In this document: piece by piece, positions 1-7,510 of the stretch
Position numbering within the stretch: position 1 is the stretch's first letter
How the letters are laid out: every line of letters begins with the position of its first letter
Assembly (NCBI RefSeq): GCF_031326205.1
Contig: NZ_CP133721.1
Location: 1,178,001-1,242,000, forward strand
DNA length: 64,000 bases
Reading direction: 5' to 3'
Source: Flavobacterium sp. 20NA77.7
GTDB taxonomy: Bacteria > Bacteroidota > Bacteroidia > Flavobacteriales > Flavobacteriaceae
Notes under the pieces: model-generated
Seen by the model: the letters and a program-made list of their open reading frames with translations, nothing else
Told to the model about the DNA's origin: nothing
Database searches by the model: none
Program-made: the position numbers and the translations under genes

Positions 1-94
1 ACTCCTTTTAAAGGTTTAATTTAAAATTGTTATTGATTTTCAGATTATTAGTTCGTAAAAAAGTAGGTATCACTAAATCTGAAACACTACCGAT
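1..94. repeat. Rhs-module boundary repeat, copy 1 (cut by window edge)
   Basis: This is the right-hand half of a repeat found again at 1791-1983 and 6644-6838. It starts in the middle of the palindrome (CTCCTTTT) and ends with the 20-mer TATCACTAAATCTGAAACAC at 68-87, followed by CTACCGAT. Like the other copies it lies just downstream (minus-strand sense) of an Rhs toxin/immunity pair. The rest of the copy, and presumably another Rhs module, lies beyond the window. Confidence 0.85.
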
Positions 95-133
95 TGTATT
101 AATCCTAGTTAGAAATAGACACTAATTTAATTT

Positions 134-580
134 TTAATTCTTAAATAGGTTTTTATTACCTTCTATGAATCTATATTTAAAAAACCATTGTATTTTTGAA
201 AGTTTAGTAGGCTTTGAATTTATGTCAAAACCAGCATACCAATCAGAATCAATTTGGATATAATATCCCCAACCTATTGCATATTTTACTTTTGAATTTT
301 CATAGATTTTTGATATATCATCATTTATTTTAAATCCTTCAATTTTAAAATTTGGGTCAACGGTCGAAATATAAACAAGGGTATTATCATTATTAATCCC
401 TAATGTAAAATAATTATTGTTATATAAATATGTAACTGAGTTTACCAATGCTCCAGAAGGAATTAATATTTTGGAGTTACCTTTCATATTTTGCTCTATT
501 TTTGAACCAATATTAATACCTTTTTGTGCTTTACAAGAAAATAAACAAAACAGTATTAAAATTAAAAATATTCTATTCAT
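134..580 (-). CDS. Small lipoprotein, candidate immunity protein of the orphan Rhs tip
   Basis: A 148-aa protein with a short hydrophobic N-terminus ending in a lipobox (LFCLFSC, Cys at about residue 16), so it should be exported and lipidated. I do not recognise a family for the rest, which is a compact, probably beta-rich domain. The gene follows the Rhs tip gene at 594-1796 by 13 bp on the same strand, the usual place of an immunity gene, and is followed by the boundary repeat. A lipoprotein immunity protein would fit a toxin acting in the periplasm or at the envelope. The lipoprotein call is well supported; the immunity role is inferred from position only. Confidence 0.6.
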   Translation of the reverse strand: MNRIFLILILFCLFSCKAQKGINIGSKIEQNMKGNSKILIPSGALVNSVTYLYNNNYFTLGINNDNTLVYISTVDPNFKIEGFKINDDISKIYENSKVKYAIGWGYYIQIDSDWYAGFDINSKPTKLSKIQWFFKYRFIEGNKNLFKN

Positions 581-593
581 AATAATTTATTTT

Positions 594-1796
594 TTATCCT
601 TGTGGTATTATTTTAGCCAGTTTTTTAATTTGCTCATCCGATACAACTTTATCAGGAGTTTCTTTTCTTAATATTTTTGCATCTGTGGCTTGAGGCCAAG
701 CTTCTGTTGCTTTATCAGTATGATTTTCAATTTCTACTCCTCCTTGACCATAAACCATCATACCCTCAGCTGTTCCATCAGTCTTAGTTACAGTCATTGA
801 ATGTGCACTATCTTCACCTTCTTTATAAACTACTTTATCACCGACTTCAGAACATTCAACAGTTTGTTCAGTATATCCATCTCCTTTAACTAATGAAGAT
901 ACTTGGTCATTATTCAGCCAATATTTACCGTCAGTAAATGTAGTTCCGTGACAATTTGTATCAAAACCAGCATCCATACTGTTATTTTTAAAAACTTCAA
1001 TTGGAGTGCCATCGTCTGCAAAAACATACCCTTTTTCCATAACAGCACTACTTCCTGAAGGATGATTCGCTGTTATTTGTTCACCTTTAGTAACATAAAC
1101 AATATTACCATCTTTATCCCTTTGAATTGGGTCAACTCTATTTTCAGGTGCCATTCCATCAGGGTCAGTAAAACGCAAAGGATTATTAAAACAATAGTTG
1201 TACGGTGAAAACCTTCTCATTTTCTCCGCAAGCGGGTCAACATTCATCCATCTACCTAAAGCCGCATCATAATTTCTTGCACCGTAATCGTACATGTTAA
1301 GCCCTAACTCCTCTTGTAATTCTTTACCGTTGTATTTATAATTGTAACTTACGTTAGCAACCGCAGGTAATGGCACTAATGCTACACCTGTACCCGGATA
1401 ATGGTTAAAATCTAAATGGTCAACATTATAATTTTGATGCTTCATCCCAAACGGGTAGTAATGATTTTCCTCTAGTATCTTAAGAACGTTATTTTGTTGT
1501 GGGTCTTTTGCAAAACTTACGCGTACATTGCCTAAATGGTCGGTGTAGTTAAACACATAATTAAACGCACCCAATCCATTTAACTGTAATGGTTTTGTAT
1601 AATGCACATACCCCTCTGCATGTGGAAAAAACTGTAAAGTAGCATTCTTGTATTGAAAACCACTTAAATAGTCTGTCGTGATATTGGTGTTGCTTACAAT
1701 GTCTTTAACAAACTTTTGCAGTTTTTGTCCAGCCGCATTGTAAAGATAAGAAATTAATCCATTAGTTGTACCTTCAAAAACAATATTTGTGGGCAA
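594..1796 (-). CDS. Orphan, 5'-truncated Rhs tip with Cys/His hydrolase-like C-terminal domain
   Basis: The frame encodes the last ~210 residues of an Rhs core (YD repeats, RHS-associated core, GARNYDAALGRWMNVDPLAE, ending in DPDGM near residue 212) and then a unique ~190-residue tip. The core part matches the two full Rhs proteins in this window from their PTNIVFEGTTNG segment on. There is no ATG: the only possible start is TTG, and an in-frame TAG lies two codons before it, so the gene lacks signal peptide and shell and is probably a silent cassette. The tip has a Cys in NCHGTTF (~282) and a His in AHSMTVT (~331) around a GDKVVY segment, a spacing seen in NlpC/P60- or CHAP-like cysteine hydrolases; that function is inferred. 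It could be called a pseudogene. Confidence 0.75.
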   Translation of the reverse strand: MPTNIVFEGTTNGLISYLYNAAGQKLQKFVKDIVSNTNITTDYLSGFQYKNATLQFFPHAEGYVHYTKPLQLNGLGAFNYVFNYTDHLGNVRVSFAKDPQQNNVLKILEENHYYPFGMKHQNYNVDHLDFNHYPGTGVALVPLPAVANVSYNYKYNGKELQEELGLNMYDYGARNYDAALGRWMNVDPLAEKMRRFSPYNYCFNNPLRFTDPDGMAPENRVDPIQRDKDGNIVYVTKGEQITANHPSGSSAVMEKGYVFADDGTPIEVFKNNSMDAGFDTNCHGTTFTDGKYWLNNDQVSSLVKGDGYTEQTVECSEVGDKVVYKEGEDSAHSMTVTKTDGTAEGMMVYGQGGVEIENHTDKATEAWPQATDAKILRKETPDKVVSDEQIKKLAKIIPQG

Positions 1797-1983
1797 TTTT
1801 TGCTATCACTAAATCTGCAACACGAGGTGTCATTTTTTTCCATTTTATTTGATTTAAGCCATTAAATAACCTAAAAAGGAGCACAATATTGTACTCCTTT
1901 TAAAGGTTTAATTTAAAATTGTTATTGATTTTCAGATCATTAGTTCATAAAAAAGTAAGTATCACTAAATCTGAAACATTACC
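1791..1983. repeat. Rhs-module boundary repeat, copy 2
   Basis: Nearly identical to 6644-6838. The 20-bp motif TATCACTAAATCTG(A/C)AACA(C/T) occurs twice as a direct repeat (1804-1823 and 1960-1979), about 156 bp apart, and flanks a 28-bp palindrome. The left edge joins the truncated Rhs core at 1791-1793 through a shared GGG, so this copy marks the break point of the orphan cassette. It lies between the partner gene at 2082-2762 and the orphan Rhs tip. Confidence 0.85.
1874..1901. terminator. Palindrome inside boundary repeat, possible bidirectional terminator
   Basis: Arms AAAAGGAG and CTCCTTTT surround the self-complementary ACAATATTGT, with one mismatch pair. The A and T tracts at the ends would allow Rho-independent termination in either direction. 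It sits after the 2082-2762 gene in minus-strand sense. Confidence 0.45.
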
Positions 1984-2081
1984 CAACTAAAAAATATTAT
2001 ATTTCTAGCTACTGTTTTAGTGTTATGTTAAGTTTGTGAGTTAGACAATTTGCTAATTTGGGACGTTACTTTAATATTTTT

Positions 2082-2762
2082 TTATCTTATTTCTTTACCA
2101 AAGTAATATCTATAAAGATTCCAATATTGATTAATTTTTGAATCAGGATAACCTGTGTAATAAGATGTGAAATTAGTAACTTCTTTTGTTTTAAAATCAG
2201 TGACTTTCATTTTTTTGACTAATTTATCATTGACTTCACTAATTTCAATTTCATTAATTTGAAAAATATTTTTATTATCTTTTAATTTATCAAATGTAAT
2301 ATCTGGAGAAGGACTAATATCATACTTATAAAACTCTACTTCTCTTATTAATTTTTTACTAAAATTAATTTCTGATATTCTACAAAAATCTGGTTTATTA
2401 TTATCATAAGTTAAATGAAATTTCATCCCAATACCATTTTTTAAATAAAAAGTTTCTTTTACTTTTATGTTAGGGTCATCCTCATTATATTCCTGATAAT
2501 TTATATAATAATCTTCATTTTTTGAAAAAACATTATTAAAATTAACATTTGAATTTTCAAAAAAATTTACGGATAAAGTAATTTTATCTTTTCCATTAAC
2601 CACATTTATTACTCCGTCTTTTACTTTACTATCTACAGCATCTCTACCTTGATAATTTATAAAATCAAAATCTTTAAAACGCATAGTTTTTTGTACAAAA
2701 ATATTATTATTTTTCACACAAGAAAAACAAGAAAGTAAAAGGAAATATTTAAATAATTTCAT
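2082..2762 (-). CDS. Lipoprotein, candidate immunity partner of the caspase-like Rhs protein
   Basis: A 226-aa protein starting with a short signal peptide and lipobox (LLLSCFSC, Cys at about residue 15). The mature part is rich in Asn, Lys and Phe and has no domain I can name. It starts 5 bp after the stop of the Rhs gene at 2768-6472 and is surely co-transcribed with it, which is the standard position of an Rhs immunity gene. The lipid anchor would place it at the cell envelope, matching a toxin that acts outside the cytoplasm. The role is inferred from context. Confidence 0.65.
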   Translation of the reverse strand: MKLFKYFLLLSCFSCVKNNNIFVQKTMRFKDFDFINYQGRDAVDSKVKDGVINVVNGKDKITLSVNFFENSNVNFNNVFSKNEDYYINYQEYNEDDPNIKVKETFYLKNGIGMKFHLTYDNNKPDFCRISEINFSKKLIREVEFYKYDISPSPDITFDKLKDNKNIFQINEIEISEVNDKLVKKMKVTDFKTKEVTNFTSYYTGYPDSKINQYWNLYRYYFGKEIR

Positions 2763-2767
2763 AATTT

Positions 2768-5700
2768 TTAATTGTAAGAATTAGTAACCCCATTTCCGTC
2801 TGTTCCGGAATTTAAAATTAAATTTTTTATAACTGTAGGAGCACTATTAGCGGGACTAGCTTTTAGCCATTCTCCTCTAAGCTTTACAGCATTGTCATTA
2901 TTTTTATTAGACCACCATGCGTCAAATGCATTTGTTTTTAAAGTTATTCCAAATACACCAGATGGACTCCAACTTCTATTTGCATAAACAGTAGCACCCC
3001 ATAAATTTGATAAACCTTGAACAAATTTACTAGATAAATCTAAATCTTTTCCACCTCCTAAATGACAAGCTAACAAATATACTGATGTACCTTGAAAATA
3101 CTTATTTAATACAGAAGTATTTTTATAATTAAACGAATTGACAGCATCATATCCAATCTTAAATTGAGGTGTGTCATATCGTCCATGACTATCAATTATA
3201 AATGAGTTAAAACCAAATCCTTCACTTGAAATTTTTTCTAAAGAATCAGCTAAATCATTCCAACCAGAAGTATTAGAATTTGTATCAAAACTCTTTGACG
3301 GTAAGTCAATTGTTCTCAATGTTGAATACCCAAACAATTCAGTTAATATCTTTTCGGTTTTAACAACTTCTTTTTTAGAATTATCAAGAGCATCACCTTT
3401 TTTACCTTTCCCAGCAACAAATATATCTAACTTTTTACTATTCCTTTTACCACTATTATGTCTATTAAAACTAGACATAAAAGCTGCTATTTCCCCAGAA
3501 TCACTAGTACTCCACCCACCTGCAATTTCTTCCCATAAACCTGTAGGGTCACTAAATAATGTTGGTGAATTAAAGCCAAAACGATATGGTGATAAACTAT
3601 GTGCTTGTTCTGCCATAGGGTCAATAACAACAAACCTTCCAATAGCCATATCATAATTACGGAAATCCATTGCTGTCCAGTTAAGCCCCAGCTCCTCTTG
3701 CAGCTCTTTACCGTTATACTTATACTTATACGTAGGCGGTATTGTATTAATAGGCTTCAGTTTAAACACTTCAGCTTCTTTTATATATGCCAACCTATCG
3801 CTATTGTAATTCGTGTGTTTTAACCCAAATGGATAGTAATGATTCTCCTCTAGTATCTTAAGAACGTTGGTTGCAGGGTCCTTGCCATAACTTACTCTAA
3901 TGTTACCCAAATGGTCTGTGTAGTTAAACACATAACTATAAATACCTGAGCCTCTTCCCGCTGGTGGGGTATATTTTACATAGCCCTCCGCATGTGGAAA
4001 AAACTCTAAATTTGTATTTAAGTATTGGTAACCATTTACATAATCTGTTATAGCATTTGTGGTGGCATCAACTACTTTTTTTTGTAGTTTTTGACCAGCC
4101 GCATTGTAAAGATAAGAAATGTTTCCATTAGTTGTACCTTCAAAAACAATATTTGTGGGTAAATTTAAATGATTGTATACAATACTAGTTATACTTTTAT
4201 TTGCATCAGCTATCATGTTGCCGTTTGCGTCATAGCTGTAATCATCTGTTTGGTCGTTTACTCCATCACAATCGCCTGTGTTTATATCTGAGGTTTCATT
4301 AAACCCTTGTGGGCTATTGCTTAAATCAAGAACCTTTACCAATAAATTAGAATTATTAGCATCGTAAGTGTATTTCAAATCATCAATTAAATTTGCACTT
4401 ACCATACCATCTGAATCTAAATCACCATATCTAGTTAATGTTTGAATATTGCCATTCTTGTCATAACTCATGCGCTCTGCATAATTGTTGGGTGTAGAAG
4501 TAAGACCTGGTTTGCTATAATCTGCGTTTAATAATCTGTTTAAATCATCATAGCTGTAAGCGTATTTACGCTTTACATTATCGGCACTTGTTTTCCATAA
4601 GGTTTCTGTGATGTTGCCATTAAACAAGCCTGTACTTTCATCTTCCTTTTGGTCGTAATTTATTTTAAATGAAAACAAATCATTGCCCATGTTATTTACA
4701 TCATTAATTGTCTTTAACCAGCCCCTAATGTTATATGAGTAATCTACCTTTTGCAAAGGTTGGGCTCCTGTTAGGTCTGTACCGCCAATGTTTTTGCTTA
4801 GCAACTGCCCTAGTTCATCATACGTGTTCTGCGTAAGCAACTGTTCGGGGTCTGCATTGATTTGATGTACGTGTTTGGTTATTCTATCTTGTGGGGAATA
4901 CTCAAACCTATCTTTAGTAACTAATTCCGTTGAAGTTGCATAATATTTATGTTTGGTAACCGTATATAAGGTTTTACCTGCCCAATCTAGTTTGGTATCT
5001 ACTTGGGTGTAGCCTCCTAAAAAGTTTTTGGTGTAGGCTCTCACGGGTCTATATCTGGTATCGTATAGCGTGTAGCTGGTTTCGTTTGTTGTAGTGCTTA
5101 CATTGTCTAGCACACGTACCCAAGCTCCTGTTGCTAGTCCTTTTAGGTTTGTACTTTGTATGCTTTGCTCTTCTACTAGCGAAGGGATAGTAGGTGCATT
5201 TGGATAATCGTAGTTATCATAATACGTTACGGTAAGTAATTTAAAGTCTGTTGGAAAAACCGTGTTGGTGTATTTCGTGGCTACAGCATCAATGGTAACT
5301 GTAGCTGTTGCTTTGCTCTCTGATAAATTTGTATTAGCGTCTAGAGCTGTTTGCAAGTTGTTTCTGTCTTGGCTTGTAGCCACAGCCGTGCCGTTGTACC
5401 AGCCTGTATATACAGGTCTGTTAAAAACATCATATTTTGTAAGCATCCATCCTTTATCCGTATCGCCTCCTCCCCATGGGTTATAAGCTGGTCCTGTGGC
5501 AACTACGCGGTCTAGTTTATCATATACGATATACTCCCATTGCTTACCTGGTAGTTTCTTTTCTACTAAACGGTTTCTGTAGTCATATTTGTACTGGTAA
5601 CATAGATTATCTAGTATCGTTTGGTCAATTGTACCACTAACTGCTGGGGGAATAACATAGGTTAAATTGCCATAGACATCATAGACATAATACGTTTCAT

Positions 5701-6472
5701 GTGGGTCGTTATTGTTATAAGTACGTTTTAAAACTACCCTCCCCTCTTTGTCTTTGTATTCCTCTGTGCGTCCTACGTTACTTGTTTCTCCTGGTGAATT
5801 CTCATCATACGTGATGGTCTTGTATAGTTGGTTTGCCTCATAAAAATTATAATCTGTAAATGAAATAGCATACAATTTAGTATCTTGATTCCACTCTGTC
5901 TTTGCAAACAAACGTCTAACATCATTTTCTAAATTAGTTTGGTAAGCAAATTTTATCTCTCTACCACTTCCCATAGCCCAAGGGTTTCCTGGCGCTGCTT
6001 GTTTAAAAACTCTACTCAGCGGAGAGGCCTCTAACAGTTTCTCTGCATAGGGGTTTTGGGTGCCTCCGTTGTAGCTAGTATAAAAACTATACACAGCTGT
6101 AGCGGCACTGCCATTGTAATTTAAACTGGTGTTTTGACTCGCATAGGGTAAAAATTCTTTGGTTTGTCTTCCATAAACATCATACTCCATATGGGTCACA
6201 ATATCTTTTCCTGTATTTGACTGCCCATGCGCTACTTGTTGGATGGGTCTGCCTAGACCATCAAAATACGTTACTTGGGTTGTTGCTTGAGATACAGATG
6301 GTGTAGCAATAGCCGAAACTGTTGGCTGTTTGTATGTCTTGGTTTTTACCCAGTTCTGGTCTGGGCTTTGTGAGAAAACTAATAAAGGAAATAATACAAA
6401 AACTAAAAGCTTATAGGTATGAATAGGAGATGTACATATACATAATAATTCTCTTGAAAATAATAACTTCAT
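2768..6472 (-). CDS. Rhs/YD-repeat polymorphic toxin with clan CD (caspase-like) peptidase tip
   Basis: A 1234-aa protein. The N-terminus has a basic stretch and hydrophobic segment ending ...LLVFSQ, a Sec signal with an unusually long n-region. Residues ~36-960 are the Rhs shell: YFDGLGRPIQQVAHGQ, many YD repeats, then the RHS-associated core. The core ends at DPTGL (~977-981), the usual boundary with the variable toxin. The tip of ~250 residues contains FIIDSHGRYD (His ~1094) and VYLLACHLGGG (Cys ~1136), the His-then-Cys arrangement of clan CD peptidases such as caspase-like or DUF4347-type domains; the peptidase activity is inferred. The shell is nearly identical to that of the Rhs gene at 7511-11059. 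A lipoprotein partner follows. Unlike the other Rhs gene it has its own upstream region and no SpvB-like partner directly before it. Confidence 0.88.
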   Translation of the reverse strand: MKLLFSRELLCICTSPIHTYKLLVFVLFPLLVFSQSPDQNWVKTKTYKQPTVSAIATPSVSQATTQVTYFDGLGRPIQQVAHGQSNTGKDIVTHMEYDVYGRQTKEFLPYASQNTSLNYNGSAATAVYSFYTSYNGGTQNPYAEKLLEASPLSRVFKQAAPGNPWAMGSGREIKFAYQTNLENDVRRLFAKTEWNQDTKLYAISFTDYNFYEANQLYKTITYDENSPGETSNVGRTEEYKDKEGRVVLKRTYNNNDPHETYYVYDVYGNLTYVIPPAVSGTIDQTILDNLCYQYKYDYRNRLVEKKLPGKQWEYIVYDKLDRVVATGPAYNPWGGGDTDKGWMLTKYDVFNRPVYTGWYNGTAVATSQDRNNLQTALDANTNLSESKATATVTIDAVATKYTNTVFPTDFKLLTVTYYDNYDYPNAPTIPSLVEEQSIQSTNLKGLATGAWVRVLDNVSTTTNETSYTLYDTRYRPVRAYTKNFLGGYTQVDTKLDWAGKTLYTVTKHKYYATSTELVTKDRFEYSPQDRITKHVHQINADPEQLLTQNTYDELGQLLSKNIGGTDLTGAQPLQKVDYSYNIRGWLKTINDVNNMGNDLFSFKINYDQKEDESTGLFNGNITETLWKTSADNVKRKYAYSYDDLNRLLNADYSKPGLTSTPNNYAERMSYDKNGNIQTLTRYGDLDSDGMVSANLIDDLKYTYDANNSNLLVKVLDLSNSPQGFNETSDINTGDCDGVNDQTDDYSYDANGNMIADANKSITSIVYNHLNLPTNIVFEGTTNGNISYLYNAAGQKLQKKVVDATTNAITDYVNGYQYLNTNLEFFPHAEGYVKYTPPAGRGSGIYSYVFNYTDHLGNIRVSYGKDPATNVLKILEENHYYPFGLKHTNYNSDRLAYIKEAEVFKLKPINTIPPTYKYKYNGKELQEELGLNWTAMDFRNYDMAIGRFVVIDPMAEQAHSLSPYRFGFNSPTLFSDPTGLWEEIAGGWSTSDSGEIAAFMSSFNRHNSGKRNSKKLDIFVAGKGKKGDALDNSKKEVVKTEKILTELFGYSTLRTIDLPSKSFDTNSNTSGWNDLADSLEKISSEGFGFNSFIIDSHGRYDTPQFKIGYDAVNSFNYKNTSVLNKYFQGTSVYLLACHLGGGKDLDLSSKFVQGLSNLWGATVYANRSWSPSGVFGITLKTNAFDAWWSNKNNDNAVKLRGEWLKASPANSAPTVIKNLILNSGTDGNGVTNSYN
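5234..5989. repeat. 756-bp block identical to 9872-10627
   Basis: Read base by base, this part of the Rhs shell has no difference from the second Rhs gene at an offset of 4638 bp. The flanking shell sequence is also highly similar but with scattered changes (first mismatches at 5233 and 5990). It is a direct repeat within two coding sequences. Confidence 0.9.
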
Positions 6473-6516
6473 AATTTAAAATTTGGGGAAAATTATGAAA
6501 TCTTTAATCTGTAGGA

Positions 6517-6534
6517 TTGAGTAAAATTACGCAA
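6517..6534. promoter_or_regulatory. 18-bp dyad, candidate operator/activator site upstream of the second Rhs gene
   Basis: TTGAGTAAAATTACGCAA is an imperfect palindrome of the form TTG(A/C)GTAA-NN-TTAC(G/T)CAA. The same 18 bp occur in the opposite orientation at 15891-15908, upstream of the other Rhs transcription unit. Here the centre is 37.5 bp from the end of a -7-like TAATTTTC (6488-6495, minus sense) and the site is about 45 bp from the start codon. No regulator is identified. Confidence 0.45.
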
Positions 6535-6643
6535 TTTTTATATACACTAATCAATAAAACTCTTTCTAGATAATTAACAAATAAACTGTTGTTTCTTGTT
6601 ACCAGTAAATCCATTTTTTATAACATGATTTGAATTACAGCTT

Positions 6644-6838
6644 GGGCAATTTTTGCTATCACTAAATCTGAAACACGAGGTGTGATTTTTTCCATTTTAT
6701 TTGATTTAAGCCATTATATAACCTAAAAAGGAGCACAATATTGTACTCCTTTTAAAGGTTTAATTTAAAATTGTTATTGATTTTCAGATCATTAGTTCGT
6801 AAAAAAGTAGGTATCACTAAATCTGAAACACTACCGAT
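6644..6838. repeat. Rhs-module boundary repeat, copy 3
   Basis: The complete ~195-bp copy. It begins GGGCAATTTTTGC, carries TATCACTAAATCTGAAACAC at 6657-6676 and again at 6812-6831, and a 28-bp palindrome at 6726-6753 between them. It lies downstream (minus sense) of the HNH-Rhs/SUKH module and upstream of the second Rhs gene. It encodes no protein. I do not recognise it as a known insertion sequence. Confidence 0.85.
6726..6753. terminator. Palindrome inside boundary repeat, possible bidirectional terminator
   Basis: Same hairpin as at 1874-1901: AAAAGGAG / CTCCTTTT arms around ACAATATTGT. A and T tracts flank it on both sides. Confidence 0.45.
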
Positions 6839-6863
6839 ACACAACCTTTTAGTTATAAAAAAT

Positions 6864-6891
6864 AAAACCACCTCAGTTACGAAGTGGTTTT
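6864..6891 (-). terminator. Rho-independent terminator after the SUKH gene
   Basis: Perfect 8-bp arms AAAACCAC / GTGGTTTT with a 12-nt loop, ending in a T tract in minus-strand sense. It lies about 120 bp after the stop of the SUKH immunity gene and should end the operon that starts at 15835. Confidence 0.6.
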
Positions 6892-7009
6892 GATTTGTTT
6901 ACTATATACATATAGATTTTATATATAAATTTAACAAATAACCTCATTAAAAAAATATTGTTTTAAATAGAATAAGAATAGAGAACATATATTAGACAAC
7001 CTAATAAAA

Positions 7010-7504
7010 TCATTTCTCACTACCATCATAATTATAATCATTCTCAGTCCAACCAATTAAAACTTCTTCCATCCAATCAAGAAAATCAGAATTACAAGTT
7101 TCAACTTCATTTAATTGATAATCTACATCCCATTGCCAAAATACAATTGGGCATGAATCATTACCTTCTTTTTTTGACAAATCTAAACAATAATGATTCC
7201 CCATACCATCAGGAGAGAAAGGAAAATATTCTAATGGCATTGGGTTATTAACTTCAAAATGTTCAAATTGATAAACTTTATCTAAAGAGGACTTTCCAAA
7301 ATCCATACCTAAACCAAGTATTTCAACACCACATAAAAAAATTCCATTATGTTTTTTTAACAAATAAACAAAATCATTTGGTAAATTTATCGAAATATTC
7401 GACTGTAATATTTCCAATCTATCATCTGCAATAGCTTTACCTAACTGTAAGATATTAGGGGAAAATTTATATAGTCTTTCTAAAATATTATCAACTTTAT
7501 TCAT
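7010..7504 (-). CDS. SMI1/KNR4 (SUKH) family immunity protein
   Basis: A 164-aa cytoplasmic protein with no signal peptide. It has the SUKH pattern: INLPNDFVYLLKKHNG near residue 40, then GVEILGLG, YFPFSPDGMGNHYCLDLS and CPIVFWQWD, and a final SDFLDWMEEVL helix. SUKH proteins are common immunity proteins to nuclease and other polymorphic toxins. It starts 6 bp after the Rhs gene with the HNH-type tip, so it most likely binds and neutralises that nuclease in the cytoplasm. The family call is strong; the pairing is by position and by known SUKH/HNH association. Confidence 0.88.
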   Translation of the reverse strand: MNKVDNILERLYKFSPNILQLGKAIADDRLEILQSNISINLPNDFVYLLKKHNGIFLCGVEILGLGMDFGKSSLDKVYQFEHFEVNNPMPLEYFPFSPDGMGNHYCLDLSKKEGNDSCPIVFWQWDVDYQLNEVETCNSDFLDWMEEVLIGWTENDYNYDGSEK

Positions 7505-7510
7505 AAATAT

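Noticed and set aside
1..6838. Boundary repeats as insertion sequences
   Set aside because: About 195 bp, no transposase, no terminal inverted repeats. The ends are direct repeats, so I list them as repeats of unknown origin.
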